From Heterohyrax brucei (Eukaryota; Chordata; Mammalia; Hyracoidea; Procaviidae): a stretch of DNA of 64,000 nt. Of this stretch, positions 31,240 to 42,079 are shown one piece after another. The position numbers and the translations under genes are program-made. Below the pieces are notes generated by a model. It had not been told where the DNA came from and did not search any database. It saw nothing but the letters and a program-made list of their open reading frames with translations. Within the stretch, counting starts at the first letter, position 1. The number at the start of each line of letters is the position of its first letter. The DNA is taken from positions 70,045,833 to 70,109,832 of the forward strand of contig CM053141.1 in the NCBI GenBank assembly GCA_028571685.1, given 5' to 3'.

Positions 31240-31790
31240 AGCTTATGTAACATGTATTATTGTAAAAATACATATAACCCAACATTGCCAAGGTAACATT
31301 TTTCACACATATGATTTAGTAACATCAGTTATACCAAGCATATTGTGCAACCATCACCAAAATGCACTGCCAAATTTTTCATCACCAGAAACCCAATGCT
31401 TTCTGAAAGATGACTTCCCCTCTCTCCCTTGCTCCCACCCCTGCTAACTCGTCATAAACTTTGGTATCTATACATTTGCCTTCACTGGATATTTCATGAG
31501 TGGAATCAGTGTTTGTCCTTTAGTAACTGACTTCCTTCACTCCTTAGCTTTGTCTTTTCAAGATTCATCCATACGGTAACACATACTCTAATTTCATTTC
31601 TCTTTATGGTTCAGTAATATTCCTTTGTATGTGTATATCCCATTTTGTTTTTATAGTCATCTGTTAATGGATATTTAGGTTACTTCCGCCTTTTGGAAAC
31701 TGCCAATAGTCAAGTGAAGACTGTTGCACATGTGTCTATTTGGCCTGCTGCTTTGGGGCGTATACTTAGTAGTGGGCTTGCTGGGTCATG
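31240..31790 (-). mobile_element. L1 3' end, antisense, inside L2
   Basis: 'tgcaaccatcaccaaaatgc', 'tcatgagtggaatcagtgtt', 'gttaatggatatttaggtta', 'cttagtagtgggcttgctgg'. Its 5' part is itself interrupted by an AfroSINE. Confidence 0.75.
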
Positions 31791-31964
31791 TGGGAACCCT
31801 GGTAGCCTAGTGGCTAAGTGCTGTGTCTGCTAACCCAAAGGTTGTCGCTTTGAATCTGCCAGGTGCACCTTGGAAGCTACGGAGCAGTTCTACTCTGTCT
31901 TACGAGGTAACTATGAGTCAGAATCAACTCGATGGCAGTGGGGTTTTTTGTATTTTTTTTTTTG
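31791..31964 (+). mobile_element. AfroSINE, full length, inside L1 inside L2
   Basis: Sense copy from 'gggaaccctggtagcctagt' to 'tggcagtggggttttttg'; third layer of a nest. Confidence 0.92.
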
Positions 31965-32888
31965 GCTTTAAGCGTTTTAAAAAAAATGATGTGGAAGTAG
32001 AAGAAAAAAAGGAGAAGCAAAGTAAAGGGAATAAGAAGTGTCTCTGGGGGGGTTGCAATTTAAAATGCAGTCAGGGTAGGCCTCATTTGAGTTGGTGACA
32101 TTTAGGCAGAGTTGAAGATGGAAAGAGAGTTGGCCATGTGAATATTTGTGGGACAGATTATTCTAAACAAAGGAAATAGTTGGTAGAAAGGCCCTGCAGC
32201 AGGTCTGTGTCAGTGCATTCCAGGAAGGGGACCCTTGTGGCTGCAGCAGAGTAACAAGTGGGGGTTGGAAGGTCAAGTGGAGCTGTGGCCAGCAGGCTGC
32301 AGGCAGGAACCTTAGGTGTCGTTCTGAGGGCGGCTGGGTTTTACTCTGAATGAAATGGGAAATGGAAGAGTGCAGTGGTCTGACTAGGTTTCATAAGGGC
32401 CGTGCTGGCTGTGTGTTGGCAGTAGATTGTCAACAGGCAAGAACAAGGGTACATAGCCCAAACAGGAGGCTACTTCACCACCTAAGAGACATTAATGGTG
32501 GCTTGGATCAGGGTAGTAGCAGTGGCTGAAGGAAGAGAACTAAGAATTTGGATATCTTTGGAATATAGAGCCTTCAGGACTGGGCATGGGTAGTGTAGAC
32601 TGAGAGACCTTTCTAAAACAACAATCTAAAATGCCAATGGCTTCACAGCTAGAGTTCCATAGCAGTGTGGGTGTGAGGTTTTATATGGCAAACTGACGTG
32701 GATTGTAAACTTTCATTTAAAGCACAATGAAATATTTTAAAAAAAAAAGAAGGAGGAAGAGAAAGAAATACCTATCAGGCCTAGAAAAATTAAGTGATCA
32801 TGATTACTTCAGTATTCCATAATTTGTGATTTTGACTTTTGTTTCAAAGAACACAAAGCTGCAAATATATTGCTTATGTAGAGTACAC

Positions 32889-33042
32889 TACCCCAAAACC
32901 ACTGCCACTAAGTTGATTCCAACTCATAGCAAACCTATAGGACAGAGAAGACCTGCCCCATAGAGCTTCCTAGGAGCATCTGGTGGATTCAAACTGCCAA
33001 CTTTTCGGTTAGCAGCTGTAGCACTTAACCACTATGCCACCA
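32889..33042 (-). mobile_element. AfroSINE
   Basis: Antisense copy from 'accccaaaaccactgccact' to 'ccactatgccaccagg'. Confidence 0.92.
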
Positions 33043-33093
33043 GGTACATTGTGGTTGTGTGTCTGTTTTTCATTATCATACACGTCAAGAGGC

Positions 33094-33252
33094 AAAACTC
33101 CAAACTCGCTGCCATCAAGTCAGGTCTGACTCATAGCGACACTATAGATCGGAGTAGAATGCCCCATGGAGTCCAAGGAGGGCCTGGCAGATTTGAACTG
33201 CTGACTTTTTGGTTAGCAGATGTAGCACTTAGAACCCACTGTGCCATCACCA
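33094..33252 (-). mobile_element. AfroSINE
   Basis: Antisense copy from 'aaactccaaactcgctgcca' to 'cccactgtgccatcacc', 52 bp after the previous one. It carries an extra 'aga' in the head (cttagaacccact). Confidence 0.9.
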
Positions 33253-33309
33253 ATCAAGGGAGAGGCTAATTCTAAAAAGTAAAATCTTAAAAGAAAAGAA
33301 AAAAGTAAT

Positions 33310-33560
33310 AATAATAAAATACCATTGGCTTCACACCCTACAATAGCCTCCCATCATTCACCATGGGTGACCTTCAAACCTGTTAATAAAAATATATTCA
33401 GCTCTCTGTAATCTAGCCCTTGACTAATCTGATCTCTTGCTTCCCTACTTCTTGCATAATAGACATAATCTGACTTTTCACCGTCTAACTCCCTACCCTC
33501 TGGCACTGAGCTAAGGCATTTTTTCCCTTCCTGGAAAGTTGTTTCTGACTCTTGGTTAGA
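33310..33560 (+). repeat. L2 LINE 3' end, sense
   Basis: 'acaatagcctcccatcattc', 'ctctgtaatctagcccttga', 'ggcactgagctaaggcattt' follow L2 3' wording. Confidence 0.6.
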
Positions 33561-33869
33561 GAAATTGGTAAATGCGTGTATTAGCAGGGTGTTCCTTCCC
33601 CATCATTGCACTCACCCAACTGTAATGACGTGTTTGTGCATAAATGTGCATGTGCGTGCACACACACGTCTTCCTACTAGACTCAGCTTCTCAACACCAG
33701 GATTGCGTCTTATTGATAATCACTGTTTTCTCTACCTACCACACAGCTGGGTTGGGTTGCAGATCATTGTCAGGATATACTGATTTGGTAGATGATAGAA
33801 AATTCATGGATTAGAGTTTGTAACTGCAATGTGCTATTGGGACTTAACAATCATAATGACAACTACATT
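33561..33869. other. unassigned DNA with short CA/TG-rich stretch
   Basis: A mixed TG/CA stretch at 33640-33668. No gene seen. Confidence 0.35.
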
Positions 33870-34194
33870 AAGGAGCATCTGTCTAGAAGGTCAACTTTTC
33901 GGACAGCAATGGATAGACTTGGCGATGCAGAGTGACCATATTTTCTGGGGACCTTATGGTTCTATGCATCTATAGGATGTCGTCCTGCCAACCTCGTACT
34001 AGAGAAAGGGGAGTGGGTGGAGAGGAGGAGATAGGAGACTGTTGGGAGGATAGGACATACAGGGAACAGAGAGGAAGAGTGTGCTGTCACCATGCGGGGA
34101 GAGCAGTGGAAACTGTATATAGGTGAGCATGCAAATTTATATGGGAATGTACATTTTCATTCAATCATAATAAAAAAAAAGGAGCATCTATCTA
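33870..34194 (+). mobile_element. afrotherian L1 3' end with 16-bp target-site duplication
   Basis: Body 33886-34178 ends in A9 and is the sense version of 55540-55800. Flanks are 'aaggagcatctgtcta' (33870-33885) and 'aaggagcatctatcta' (34179-34194), 15 of 16 identical. The junction 'tta/aagg' fits the L1 endonuclease preference. 5' truncated, about 0.3 kb. Confidence 0.88.
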
Positions 34195-34474
34195 TTTCCT
34201 TTTATCTCTTTCCTGTATCTTTTTCATGTCCAGCTGTTGCATTATACCCTCAATAACCAACTCAGTCTAGGCTTTGGGCCCAATTATAGCCTTCTATAAA
34301 CATGTCTGTAGTTGGATAGAAGAATAATACATTTTCCCTTTACTGGTCTATAAAATCTATATTTGAATATAGGTTTAATGTATAAGTAATTGTAGTTAGC
34401 TGTGGGGTGAAAAGGAGATTGATCTTTGGCCTAATTGGGACATCAAAGTCTCTCAGGGTTATAGGTTACATATT
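34195..34474. other. unassigned AT-rich DNA
   Basis: Nothing recognised. Confidence 0.3.
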
Positions 34475-34713
34475 GTTATCAGCCACTGTGGGATTGTCTG
34501 TGGCTCACAAAGATCTCAGCACAACAGAATCGAGCAGTTCTGATCCATAGCATTTTCACAGATTGATTTTTGGAAGTAGACTGCCAGGTCTTTCTTCCTA
34601 GTCTGTCTTAGTCTGAAAGTGCTGCTGGCACCTTTCAGCTTCACAGCAACACTCAAGCCCTCCACTAACAGATGAATGGTAGCTGCACGTGAAGTACGTT
34701 GGCTGGAAATTGC
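34475..34713 (-). mobile_element. glycine-tRNA-derived SINE, antisense, head lost
   Basis: The complement of 45838-46060 matches in order: 'gatttttggaagtagactgc', 'caggtctttcttcctagtct', 'gtcttagtctgaaagtgctg', 'caagccctccactaacag'. At the left, 'ttatcagccactgtggga' resembles the RTE 3' region. It breaks off at the tRNA-like head, where an AfroSINE lies. Confidence 0.65.
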
Positions 34714-34868
34714 CCTCGTTGCTGTTGGGTTGTTGCCAACTCACAGTGATGCTGTAGGACAGAGTTGAACTGCCCCATAGAATTTCCAGGGAGCACCTGG
34801 TGGGTTTGTAGGGCAGATCTTTTGGCTGGCACCTGTAGCTCTTAACTGCGATGCCACCAGGGTTTCCG
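34714..34868 (-). mobile_element. AfroSINE
   Basis: Antisense copy from 'ccctcgttgctgttgggttg' to 'gatgccaccagggtttcc', abutting the glycine-tRNA-type SINE. Confidence 0.88.
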
Positions 34869-35147
34869 GAGGGTACCAGAGAGTCCTAATACTGCTCCTT
34901 CTTTTGTCATGTGGGTAGTCATGGTGTTGTGTCAGAAGGTAAGCAGGACTGCCAAGGGGAACTGGGGAAGTCCTGAGACTTTGGCCTATGAAAAGTTTGT
35001 GCAATTCTCTATTTACTTAGGATCTAACTAGAGCATTGGTTGGTTTACATGGTGTGAAACACAATGAGGTCAATATAATTTCTCAAGCTTCTACTCGCCA
35101 AAATGATTCAGATTTTATTTATATTATTCAAGGGCTTAGTAATATAT

Positions 35148-35312
35148 GGAAACACTACTGGTGTAGTAGGTAAATACTATAGCTGCTAACCAAAAGGTTG
35201 ATGGTTTGAATCCCAGGTTTTCCATGGAATCTCTGTGGGGCAGTTCTACTCTGTCCTATAAGGTTGCTGTGTATCTGAATGGACTTGATGGTAATGGGTT
35301 TGGCTTTTCTTT
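35148..35312 (+). mobile_element. AfroSINE
   Basis: Sense copy from 'tggaaacactactggtgtag' to 'tggtaatgggtttggctt'; flanked by a CT-rich stretch. Confidence 0.92.
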
Positions 35313-36382
35313 TCTTTCTTTGTTTTTAAAGTTTTTTAGTAGCATATGGCTACAACGAGAATAGGTTCTAGTGTCTGAAAAACAAATGAGTATTATATTT
35401 TATCTGTGGGTTTCATTTGCTTAGAAAAGGTCTACCCTTATCTACTTTGAAAATTACTGTTTTCCGTAATTTTCTGTGTTCCCTTGGTTCTTGTGAGTTG
35501 TGTTTTAGGCAGTGACCTACTTTGCTATGTTTTAGTAAATCAAATTTATCATCAACCTCCATAGGCACCAGATGTACTTAAGCATTACAATGATAGCAAC
35601 CATATATTACAAGCTTCCCGTGGGGCAAATAGGGACGTATTTAGAAAATTCTTGACCAAAGTCTGGGTAAATGGAATGATACATTTCCCCAGCTGTTATG
35701 GATATTCAACAATTTATATTAATAATCTGCCTAATGCCTGAATGAGTTCTATCTTTTTATTTATTCCCCTCCTTGTGTACTAGTAGCTTGTCTCAAACAC
35801 CCATTGGCCAGCCTCAAGCCTAGGGGAACACAGATCTCATTTTTATCAGTGAGAAAATCCTAAATGTGTTGACAATGAAGGATTAGACAGAGAAAATTGA
35901 CGTTGAAGGGGAGAGGGAAGATGGAAGGGCATAAGCACTCTTTCAGCTGGATGCATCTGGGTCCCTCGAGCTTTCTATTTCTTCTCGGGACACTTTTGCA
36001 GTGACCCTCACTAGATGCTAGCATTATGGCCTCTGTTCTGCTTGTGCGCTGTGTGATTAAACAGGGCTGGGAAGATCATGAAAGCTACACCGTTAGAGGA
36101 GGGGTCAAGGGCAGGAGTGAGCTGGGGAACAAAGAGAGCTGTCTTAGAGGCAGGGACACGAAGACTGGCTGTGCTGCAAATTAGGGCCTGTGCATTGCAG
36201 ATAATGTTTGCTGTGGCCATCTGCTGTTGCTACCGTCTCCCCGTGCTTACTGCCTTTCTGCTAGGACCTCAGAGCCTCTCTCCACTTGACTCCAGAGAGC
36301 CTGGGTCTTTTACCCATCTCAGTCCCTGTCCAGCAATTTCTCCTTAAAACCCAAAACAAAACAAATCAAAACAAAAACAGGA
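35313..36382. other. unassigned, apparently single-copy DNA
   Basis: About 1 kb without recognised repeats. The 89-codon frame at 36078-36347 has no family feature I know. Confidence 0.35.
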
Positions 36383-36550
36383 AAAAAAACCCAAACCCAG
36401 TGACGTGATTCCTACTCATAGCAACCCTATTGGGCAGAGCAGAAGGCCCCACAGAGTTTCAAAGGAGCCCCTGGTGGATTCGAGCTGCTGCCCGACCTTA
36501 AGGTTAGCAGCCGTACATTGCACCTAACCACTGTGCCACCAGGGTTTCCA
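36383..36550 (-). mobile_element. AfroSINE
   Basis: Antisense copy from 'aaaaacccaaacccagtgac' to 'gtgccaccagggtttcc', preceded by (AAAAC)n-like sequence. Confidence 0.92.
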
Positions 36551-36574
36551 ATTCTTCCTTTGGAGTGCACTGAA

Positions 36575-36711
36575 AAGCCCAAACTATCCGAACTCGATGC
36601 TAGACACAACGGAATTGCTCTATAGGGTTCACGAGGATCTGCTGGTGGATTTGAATTGCCTACCTTTTGGTTAATAACCAAGCTCTTAAGCACTGTGCCA
36701 CTAGGGCTCCG
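36575..36711 (-). mobile_element. AfroSINE, partly deleted
   Basis: Antisense copy from 'agcccaaactatccgaactc' to 'ctgtgccactagggctcc'. Confidence 0.85.
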
Positions 36712-36789
36712 GGAGTGGAATAGAGTGGGTTAAAATGAGGAATCACTTTGAGAGGTGTTTGTTTTAACAGAGGATACTTTAGAGCAAGT

Positions 36790-37245
36790 CTAATTCTTAC
36801 CATTCTTTTGTAAATATTGTTATTGAAGTAAAACATGCATGCCACAAAGGGCATCTGTCTTAAGTGTACAGCTTGAATTGTCACAAATGCAACCACAAAT
36901 CCAGAATGAGTGTTAGAATGTTAGCAGCCTGCCGTGGTACCTCTGGGTCACCCACCCTGCTGCGAAAGGTAACTCTAATTGTGATTTCTGTCATCACAGA
37001 CTAAGGACCCCTGGTGGCACAGTGGTTAATGTGCTAGGCTGCTAACTGAAAGGTTGGTAGTGTGAACCTACCAGCTACTCTGTGGGAGACAGATGTGGTG
37101 GCAGTGGGCTTCCATACAGATTCATACAGCCTGGGGCGTTCTGCTATGTCCTATAGGGTTGCTAGGAGCTGGAATTGACTCGAAGACAGTAAGTGTTGGA
37201 TTTGTCACCATAGATTAGTTTTACCTGCCTTTCAACTTTATGCCG
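36790..37245 (-). mobile_element. L1 3' UTR, antisense, split by an AfroSINE
   Basis: 'tgttattgaagtaaaacatg', 'cttaagtgtacagcttgaat' and 'ttctgtcatcacagactaag' continue after the SINE with 'caccatagattagttttacc', in L1 order. Confidence 0.7.
37007..37200 (+). mobile_element. AfroSINE, long-body variant, with decayed target duplication
   Basis: Sense copy from 'gacccctggtggcacagtgg' to 'attgactcgaagacagtaag' with the extra block 'gggagacagatgtggtggca'. Flanks 36987-37003 (tctgtcatcacagacta) and 37201-37217 (tttgtcaccatagatta) match at 13 of 17. Confidence 0.88.
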
Positions 37246-37261
37246 ATGGACTACTGAACCC

Positions 37262-37305
37262 TGTTTCTGCTGAACCAACTCCAGTTCATAGTGATCCTAT
37301 ATTTT
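37262..37305 (-). mobile_element. AfroSINE fragment
   Basis: 'tctgctgaaccaactccagt' then 'tcatagtgatcctat'. Confidence 0.6.
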
Positions 37306-37401
37306 GGATTTGATTTTTTTAAATTCAACATTACATCTTTTAGAGTTATCAGGGTCACTCTAATTGTGGTATTTGTCCTTTCTCATTGCTGTTCAAAAAA
37401 C

Positions 37402-37553
37402 AAAAAAACTCAAACCTGTTACTACTGAGTTGATTTTGACTCATAGTGACACCATACCACACAGTACAGCTGCCCTGTAGGACTTCTGAGGAGGCGCTAG
37501 AGGATTTGAACTGGTAACTTTTCGTTACCAGTCCAGGTTTTAACCACTGCACC
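37402..37553 (-). mobile_element. AfroSINE, altered head
   Basis: Antisense copy; near the head 'gaactggtaacttttcgtta' is followed by 'ccagtccaggttttaacc', a rearranged segment. Confidence 0.82.
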
Positions 37554-37569
37554 ATGTATGTTGTTGTTA

Positions 37570-37689
37570 GAAACATACAGTTAGCAACAGAGTAAAACTG
37601 TCCCATAGGGTTTCCAAGAAGTGGCTGGTGGATTTGAGCTGCCAAACGTTATGGTCAGGAGCTGAGCTCTATTACACCGCTAAGGCTCC
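37570..37689 (-). mobile_element. AfroSINE, 3' part missing
   Basis: 'agagtaaaactgtcccatag' to 'acaccgctaaggctcc'; antisense, next to the previous copy. Confidence 0.82.
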
Positions 37690-38265
37690 ATGCCATGTGC
37701 AGTAGTCTATAGATCAAAAATGTATGGCTGTTTAGAACTGGTGTGAAGCCTTGGTATTTCACAAAACAAGAAATTCAGAGGTGTAAAACTGGCTGAGTTA
37801 GCAAATCAACAGTGTTTGAATAGACTTTTTTCTCGCCATCTTAACACAATATCGTCCTTCGGGTGTTGGCTTTGTCCTCGGGTGATTATTTTCTTGGTCA
37901 CAATATGGCTCCCAGTAATCAAAGGTGCAGTGTGCTTCCTTATTATTATCCCGTGGGAAAGAGAAAATTGTGTTCCTAGTATATGCACCTCTCTTCAGGA
38001 AAACTGAGATTGTGTGTTTATTCCCAGGCCAGCAACAGTGGCTAGGAGAGCGCCAGCTAAGTACCGTTTTAGATCAATCAGGACCGAGGATTGGGAGTTG
38101 GGAATCGGGCAATTGTATAACTAGCAGAACTGAAGTTTTACAGGAATGAGAACAGTGGAAACAGATGTTGAATAGGTCACCAGCAGTGTTCGCTCCAGGA
38201 CCTTCCAGGGCTGCCTCAAACTGGATGCCATTTCCCAACTCATTACACAGTCTTAAACAGTCAGA
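37690..38265. other. unassigned; 37840-38060 may be an old dispersed repeat
   Basis: 'acaatatggctcccagtaat' and 'gtgggaaagagaaaattgtg' remind me of a widespread eutherian repeat whose name I cannot give. No gene. Confidence 0.35.
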
Positions 38266-38465
38266 GGCTTTGGAGTCCGTTTAGTCTGGGTTTGAATCCA
38301 AGCTCTGCCATTTATTATTTGTTTGGTGCAGGTTATTCAATCTCTTTAAACCTCAGTTTCCCATCCTTAAAATGGAAATAATGTCTATCTTGCAATAATG
38401 TTGCGATGCACTTAGTACATTGTTTGGTATATAGTAGATCCTCAGTAAATGATTTGTCATTGTGA
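38266..38465 (+). repeat. MIR SINE, sense, well preserved
   Basis: 'gtctgggtttgaatccaagc', 'ctctttaaacctcagtttcc', 'catccttaaaatggaaataa', then 'tagtagatcctcagtaaatg': the full MIR order. Confidence 0.88.
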
Positions 38466-38494
38466 CCTCCTATATCAGCTCAAAACACAGCAAA

Positions 38495-39060
38495 GGAGTT
38501 TTGTGTTGTTGTTGTTATACTTTTGTGAAGGTTTACAGAAGAAACTAGTTTCTCATTTAACGGTTACTGCACATTGTTTTATGACATCGGTTAACATCCC
38601 CGCAACAAGTCGACACTGTCCCCTTCTCAACCGTGGGTTCCCTATTACCAGTTTTCCCATCCCCTCCTGCTTTCCATTTCTTGCTCTGTGGCTGGTCTGC
38701 CCCTTAAGCCTCCTTTTGTTTTATGGGATGTCCAACCTTTGGCTGAAGGGTGAATCTCAGGGATAACCTCAGTAGTGAGCTGAAAGAGTATCAGAGGTTT
38801 CTCCAGCCTCTGTCAGGCAGCAAGTCTGGTCTTTCTTTTTGGAGTTAGAATTTTGTTCTCCGTTTTTCTCCAGCTCTGCCCAGGACCGTCTGTTGTGATT
38901 CCTGTGAGAACAGTCGATGGTGGCACCTTTTGGTTGTGCTGGATTCAGTTTGCTGAGGGCCACTAGTCCTTTGCACTCATCTTTCCCATATACCTTTAGT
39001 TTTCTTTGTTCTTCCTTGTTCCCAAAGGTGTGAGACCAGTGGAGTACCCTAGATGGCTGT
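38495..39060 (-). mobile_element. afrotherian L1 3' end, antisense, about 0.57 kb
   Basis: 'tgtgaaggtttacagaagaa', 'ctttggctgaagggtgaatc', 'ggtttctccagcctctgtca', 'aggtgtgagaccagtggagt'. This phrase order is a common afrotherian L1 3' UTR. It starts in a T-rich run, as an antisense A-tail would. Confidence 0.75.
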
Positions 39061-39999
39061 AGAGCAAAGGAAATTCTGTGTCAACAAGACTATTGACTCA
39101 ATCTGCTGTTATTCTACCCTGTATTATTTACTTTGGGCCTGTTTTAAACACTGACCGGACTTTTCTTTCCAGTCTCACTCCTGACTGTCCTTCTGCTGCT
39201 CTTCCAGTTCACTTGGGCTTTTACAAGTTTGAGTGTTTGCTGTACTTTATACATGAATAGAGTTGATTTTCCCCAATGAATTATGTCTGGCTTAAACTTT
39301 TCAGGGCTAGCTAGCATTTACAGAAAGATAATTCTGTCTATGGTGAAATTGTCAGCTCTCCAACATAAATTAAACCATCCTTTGGCTTAACAATAAAAAC
39401 TCGTTGCCTTTTCCCATCTAAAATTATCTATGCAAGCAGAGCTCTTTAATTTATATCACCTTATATTTTTCCAGTGAAGCTGCGCTTCTTCCAGGCGTTT
39501 CCTCTGTGTGTGTTCGCTTGTTTCCCCTCCAGTGTGACACAAGGCAATTTATCACTTTGGCAATGAAGAATGGGCCTCATAGGAAGGAGGATTGAGAGCA
39601 GGAAGTCTCCTTGTGCTGTCAGTCTGGGCTGATGACCTGAGGCCTCCTCACACATCAAAGTGGTCAGAACTAATGTTTGGGTCACGACCAAATGAAGTGC
39701 TTCTATAGCCTGCAGCCGCCAGGAGCTGGTCTGGAGCTGAGGCATAACTTTCTTTTCCCTCTGAGTGGGAGTGACTGCCTGCCCAGTTATCATGCCAATA
39801 TATGAGCCATTTAGAGCTCCTGCATGTAGACCATATCATAGGTACGTATGGTGATCACTACTCATGGGTTCCCGTTATCCAGAGGAAGCACGGTCCCTCT
39901 AATGTTTTCAAAGGTGTTTGGAACATCCCCACCTCTTACTGCATTTTCTGTTTCTCCCTCAGAGGAGTTGCCCCATTATGCCACAGGACTGCAAGGTGA
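39061..39999. other. unassigned, apparently single-copy DNA
   Basis: No repeat recognised in about 0.9 kb. Frames of 60-110 codons on both strands show no conserved feature. Confidence 0.35.
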
Positions 40000-40230
40000 C
40001 ATAGACTAACGATTAAGCCTACAGACCCAAATCAGCCTACTCAGGTTACTAGCTGTGTGATCTTGTGCGAGTTACTTAACCTCTCTGAGCTCTAGTCTTC
40101 CCATCCGCATAAACAAGAACAATACCCATTACAAGAATTGTTGTGAAAATACACGTGACAGTCTTGTAAATTGCCCAGCATGATGCCTGGCATATGTAGG
40201 AAACACTCAAGAAGTGGTAGTGTTGACTAG
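40000..40230 (+). repeat. MIR SINE, sense
   Basis: 'gtgtgatcttgtgcgagtta', 'cttaacctctctgagctcta', 'gcatgatgcctggcatatgt'. Confidence 0.85.
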
Positions 40231-41500
40231 TGTTAAGATTTTTTAAAACCACAATTAGATGAATGTAGGAAAGGATTATACTTACTTGCTCATTTTGAAA
40301 TTACTGTTCAGTTTCATTTTTTCCCAATCTTTAAGTTGGTCTTCATTTAAACATTCAACATCCAGTTCTTGATCCTACGTTTTGGAGACCATTTCCTTCC
40401 CTTTGCTTTACTGTGAGGTGGTGTTGATCCTTTCAAAACGAGTTCTGAAGAAACACGTTGTTGTTGATTATTAGAGGAAAAACAACCTATTTAACCACAG
40501 GCCTTTTTGTTGTTGTTTGTCATTTCCATTTTCCTGTAGTCGTCGGTCTTCTGGGAAGGAGGGGTCGCCATGAGTCGTAACTCACTTGATGGCAGGGGGG
40601 GTTTGGGTTCTGCCCTGTGGGGTGTCGGGAACCTGCTCGCTGGGTAATCTAGCGGAGAGCACGGAGGGTGGAGGCTGGTTTGTTGAAACCTGTGAGAACC
40701 AGAACTCAAAGGGAATGCCTTGTTTTTGAGTCTCGAAAGTTTTCTACCTTTGACAGGATGTGGTCTTACCACTTTTTGATTACTCGTTTCAGTAGGAAAT
40801 ATTTGAGTTCCCACCTTAGAAAGGCTCCGGCCTTTGCCAGTTTTGCTGCAGTCACCCTTCCGTGAGTCCTGCCGCACCAGTGGAATCGAGTACACCCGAG
40901 CAGGCTGGTGGCCTAATCAGGCAGTGTTAAAGATGCAGCGTGGCCAGCCTGGCCACCGTAAGGTAATGACACTGGGTGTGGCACGTGGCCTGCGTTAGTG
41001 AACTTGTCACATGGGCCTTATGACGAAATGAAATCATGCTTGTTTTGTCTCTGAAATGTCCTTCAGTTTGCCTGGGGTTTATTCTGCTTGAGAGGTAGCT
41101 TGGCACACTGCGTTTCTAACAGGGCCACACAGAAGGTGGAGAACCAAACCGGTGAAGACTGCAGTGTGGTGCTGTTGGGGGTTCCTTCTGGTCCGGGGTG
41201 CCCTCTTGGCCTCTGTGTTGTCAGGAGGATGTAGCTCAGTTGAGAAGGCAGCCTCACACCGACTAGAAATGTGTCTAAGGAGAGAAAGTGTTTCCCTACC
41301 ACGAGGCACTCCTGGCCTGTGGATGAGGTCTCTCTTGTCATGGTCAGCATCTCCTTACTCCCATCCTCTGCCTCCAAAGTCTCTGCCCTGAGAGGACACT
41401 GGCCTGCCTCAGCACCTGAGGATCCGAGTGTGGAGCAGAACTCATGAAAGACTTTGTGCTTAGGAAAAACACCTCAAACTGCTTGGATTAAGGCTCTGGA
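40231..41500. other. unassigned DNA, with one AfroSINE relic
   Basis: Mostly unique-looking. A relic of a sense AfroSINE 3' part lies at 40560-40607 (gccatgagtcgtaactcact). Several CpGs near 40615-40660 are above the local background. The 134-codon frame 40491-40895 has no recognisable domain. Confidence 0.4.
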
Positions 41501-41885
41501 CAGTCTTGAGCAACGCTTCTCCTTCTTCAGTGTCCACAGTAGCCACTGGGGTATAGTGTTAAAATGCAGGTTCTGATTCTGTAGCCTTTGCATCAGGTCA
41601 GTTCCGACTCATGCTCACTCTCTGTTTGCAGACTGTATCTGCATTCCACAGTGGTTTCAAGGCTGTGACCTTTGGGAAGCATGTTGCCAGGCCTTTCTTC
41701 CCAGCACTTCTGGGTGGGTTTGAACTGCCAACCTTCTGGTTAGCAGTTGAGCACTTAACCATGTGTGCCACTGACTGAGTAGGTCTCTGGTAAACCCTAG
41801 GAGTCTGCATGACTAACAAGCTCCAGGTGATGCTGCTGCTGGTCCTGGGACTGCATGGATAGCGGTCCAGGTCCAGAGCAGAGGG
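41501..41885 (-). mobile_element. MER5A-type hAT-Charlie MITE, antisense, split by an AfroSINE
   Basis: 'ggttctgattctgta' is cut at about 41590 and continues 'gagtaggtctctggtaaacc', 'tgactaacaagctccaggtg', 'atgctgctgctggtcctggg' in MER5A antisense order. Confidence 0.72.
41590..41776 (-). mobile_element. AfroSINE, long-body variant, inside MER5A
   Basis: 'catcaggtcagttccgactc', extra block 'gtggtttcaaggctgtgacc', 'gtttgaactgccaacctt', 'gcacttaaccatgtgtgcca'. Confidence 0.85.
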
Positions 41886-42072
41886 TCTCAGTGTGTGATT
41901 CTGGATCAGCTGCATCCACAACACTAGGAAGCTTGTTAGAAAAGGCACATTCTTGGCCTCTCCTTGGACCTCCTGAAACAGAAACTCCGGGGATGGGGCC
42001 CAAGAACCGGTGGTTTAACAAGCCCTCCAGGTGATTCTGACCTTCCCTCAAGTGGAGGACCACCGGCTCTGG
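41886..42072 (+). mobile_element. MER5A-type hAT-Charlie MITE, sense
   Basis: 'agcttgttagaaaaggcaca', 'tgaaacagaaactccgggga', 'tttaacaagccctccaggtg', 'attctgacc'. It abuts the antisense copy, giving a head-to-head pair. Confidence 0.75.
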
Positions 42073-42079
42073 CAGCACA

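Larger units (their letters stand above)
31100..32640 (-). repeat. L2 LINE, antisense, split by an L1
   Basis: Left part starts in (CATT)n at 31108-31127 and reads 'gggaacaaaataaatatttc', 'tcctcatggagcttatgtaa'. After the L1 it resumes near 31985 with 'gggttgcaatttaaaatgca', 'ggcctcatttgagttggtga', 'gaaaggccctgcagcag', 'gttttactctgaatgaaatg'. The order agrees with an antisense L2 3' half. Confidence 0.75.

Noticed and set aside
40491..40895. 134-codon proline/lysine-rich frame on the minus strand
   Set aside because: Low-complexity translation, overlaps an AfroSINE relic, and has no domain.
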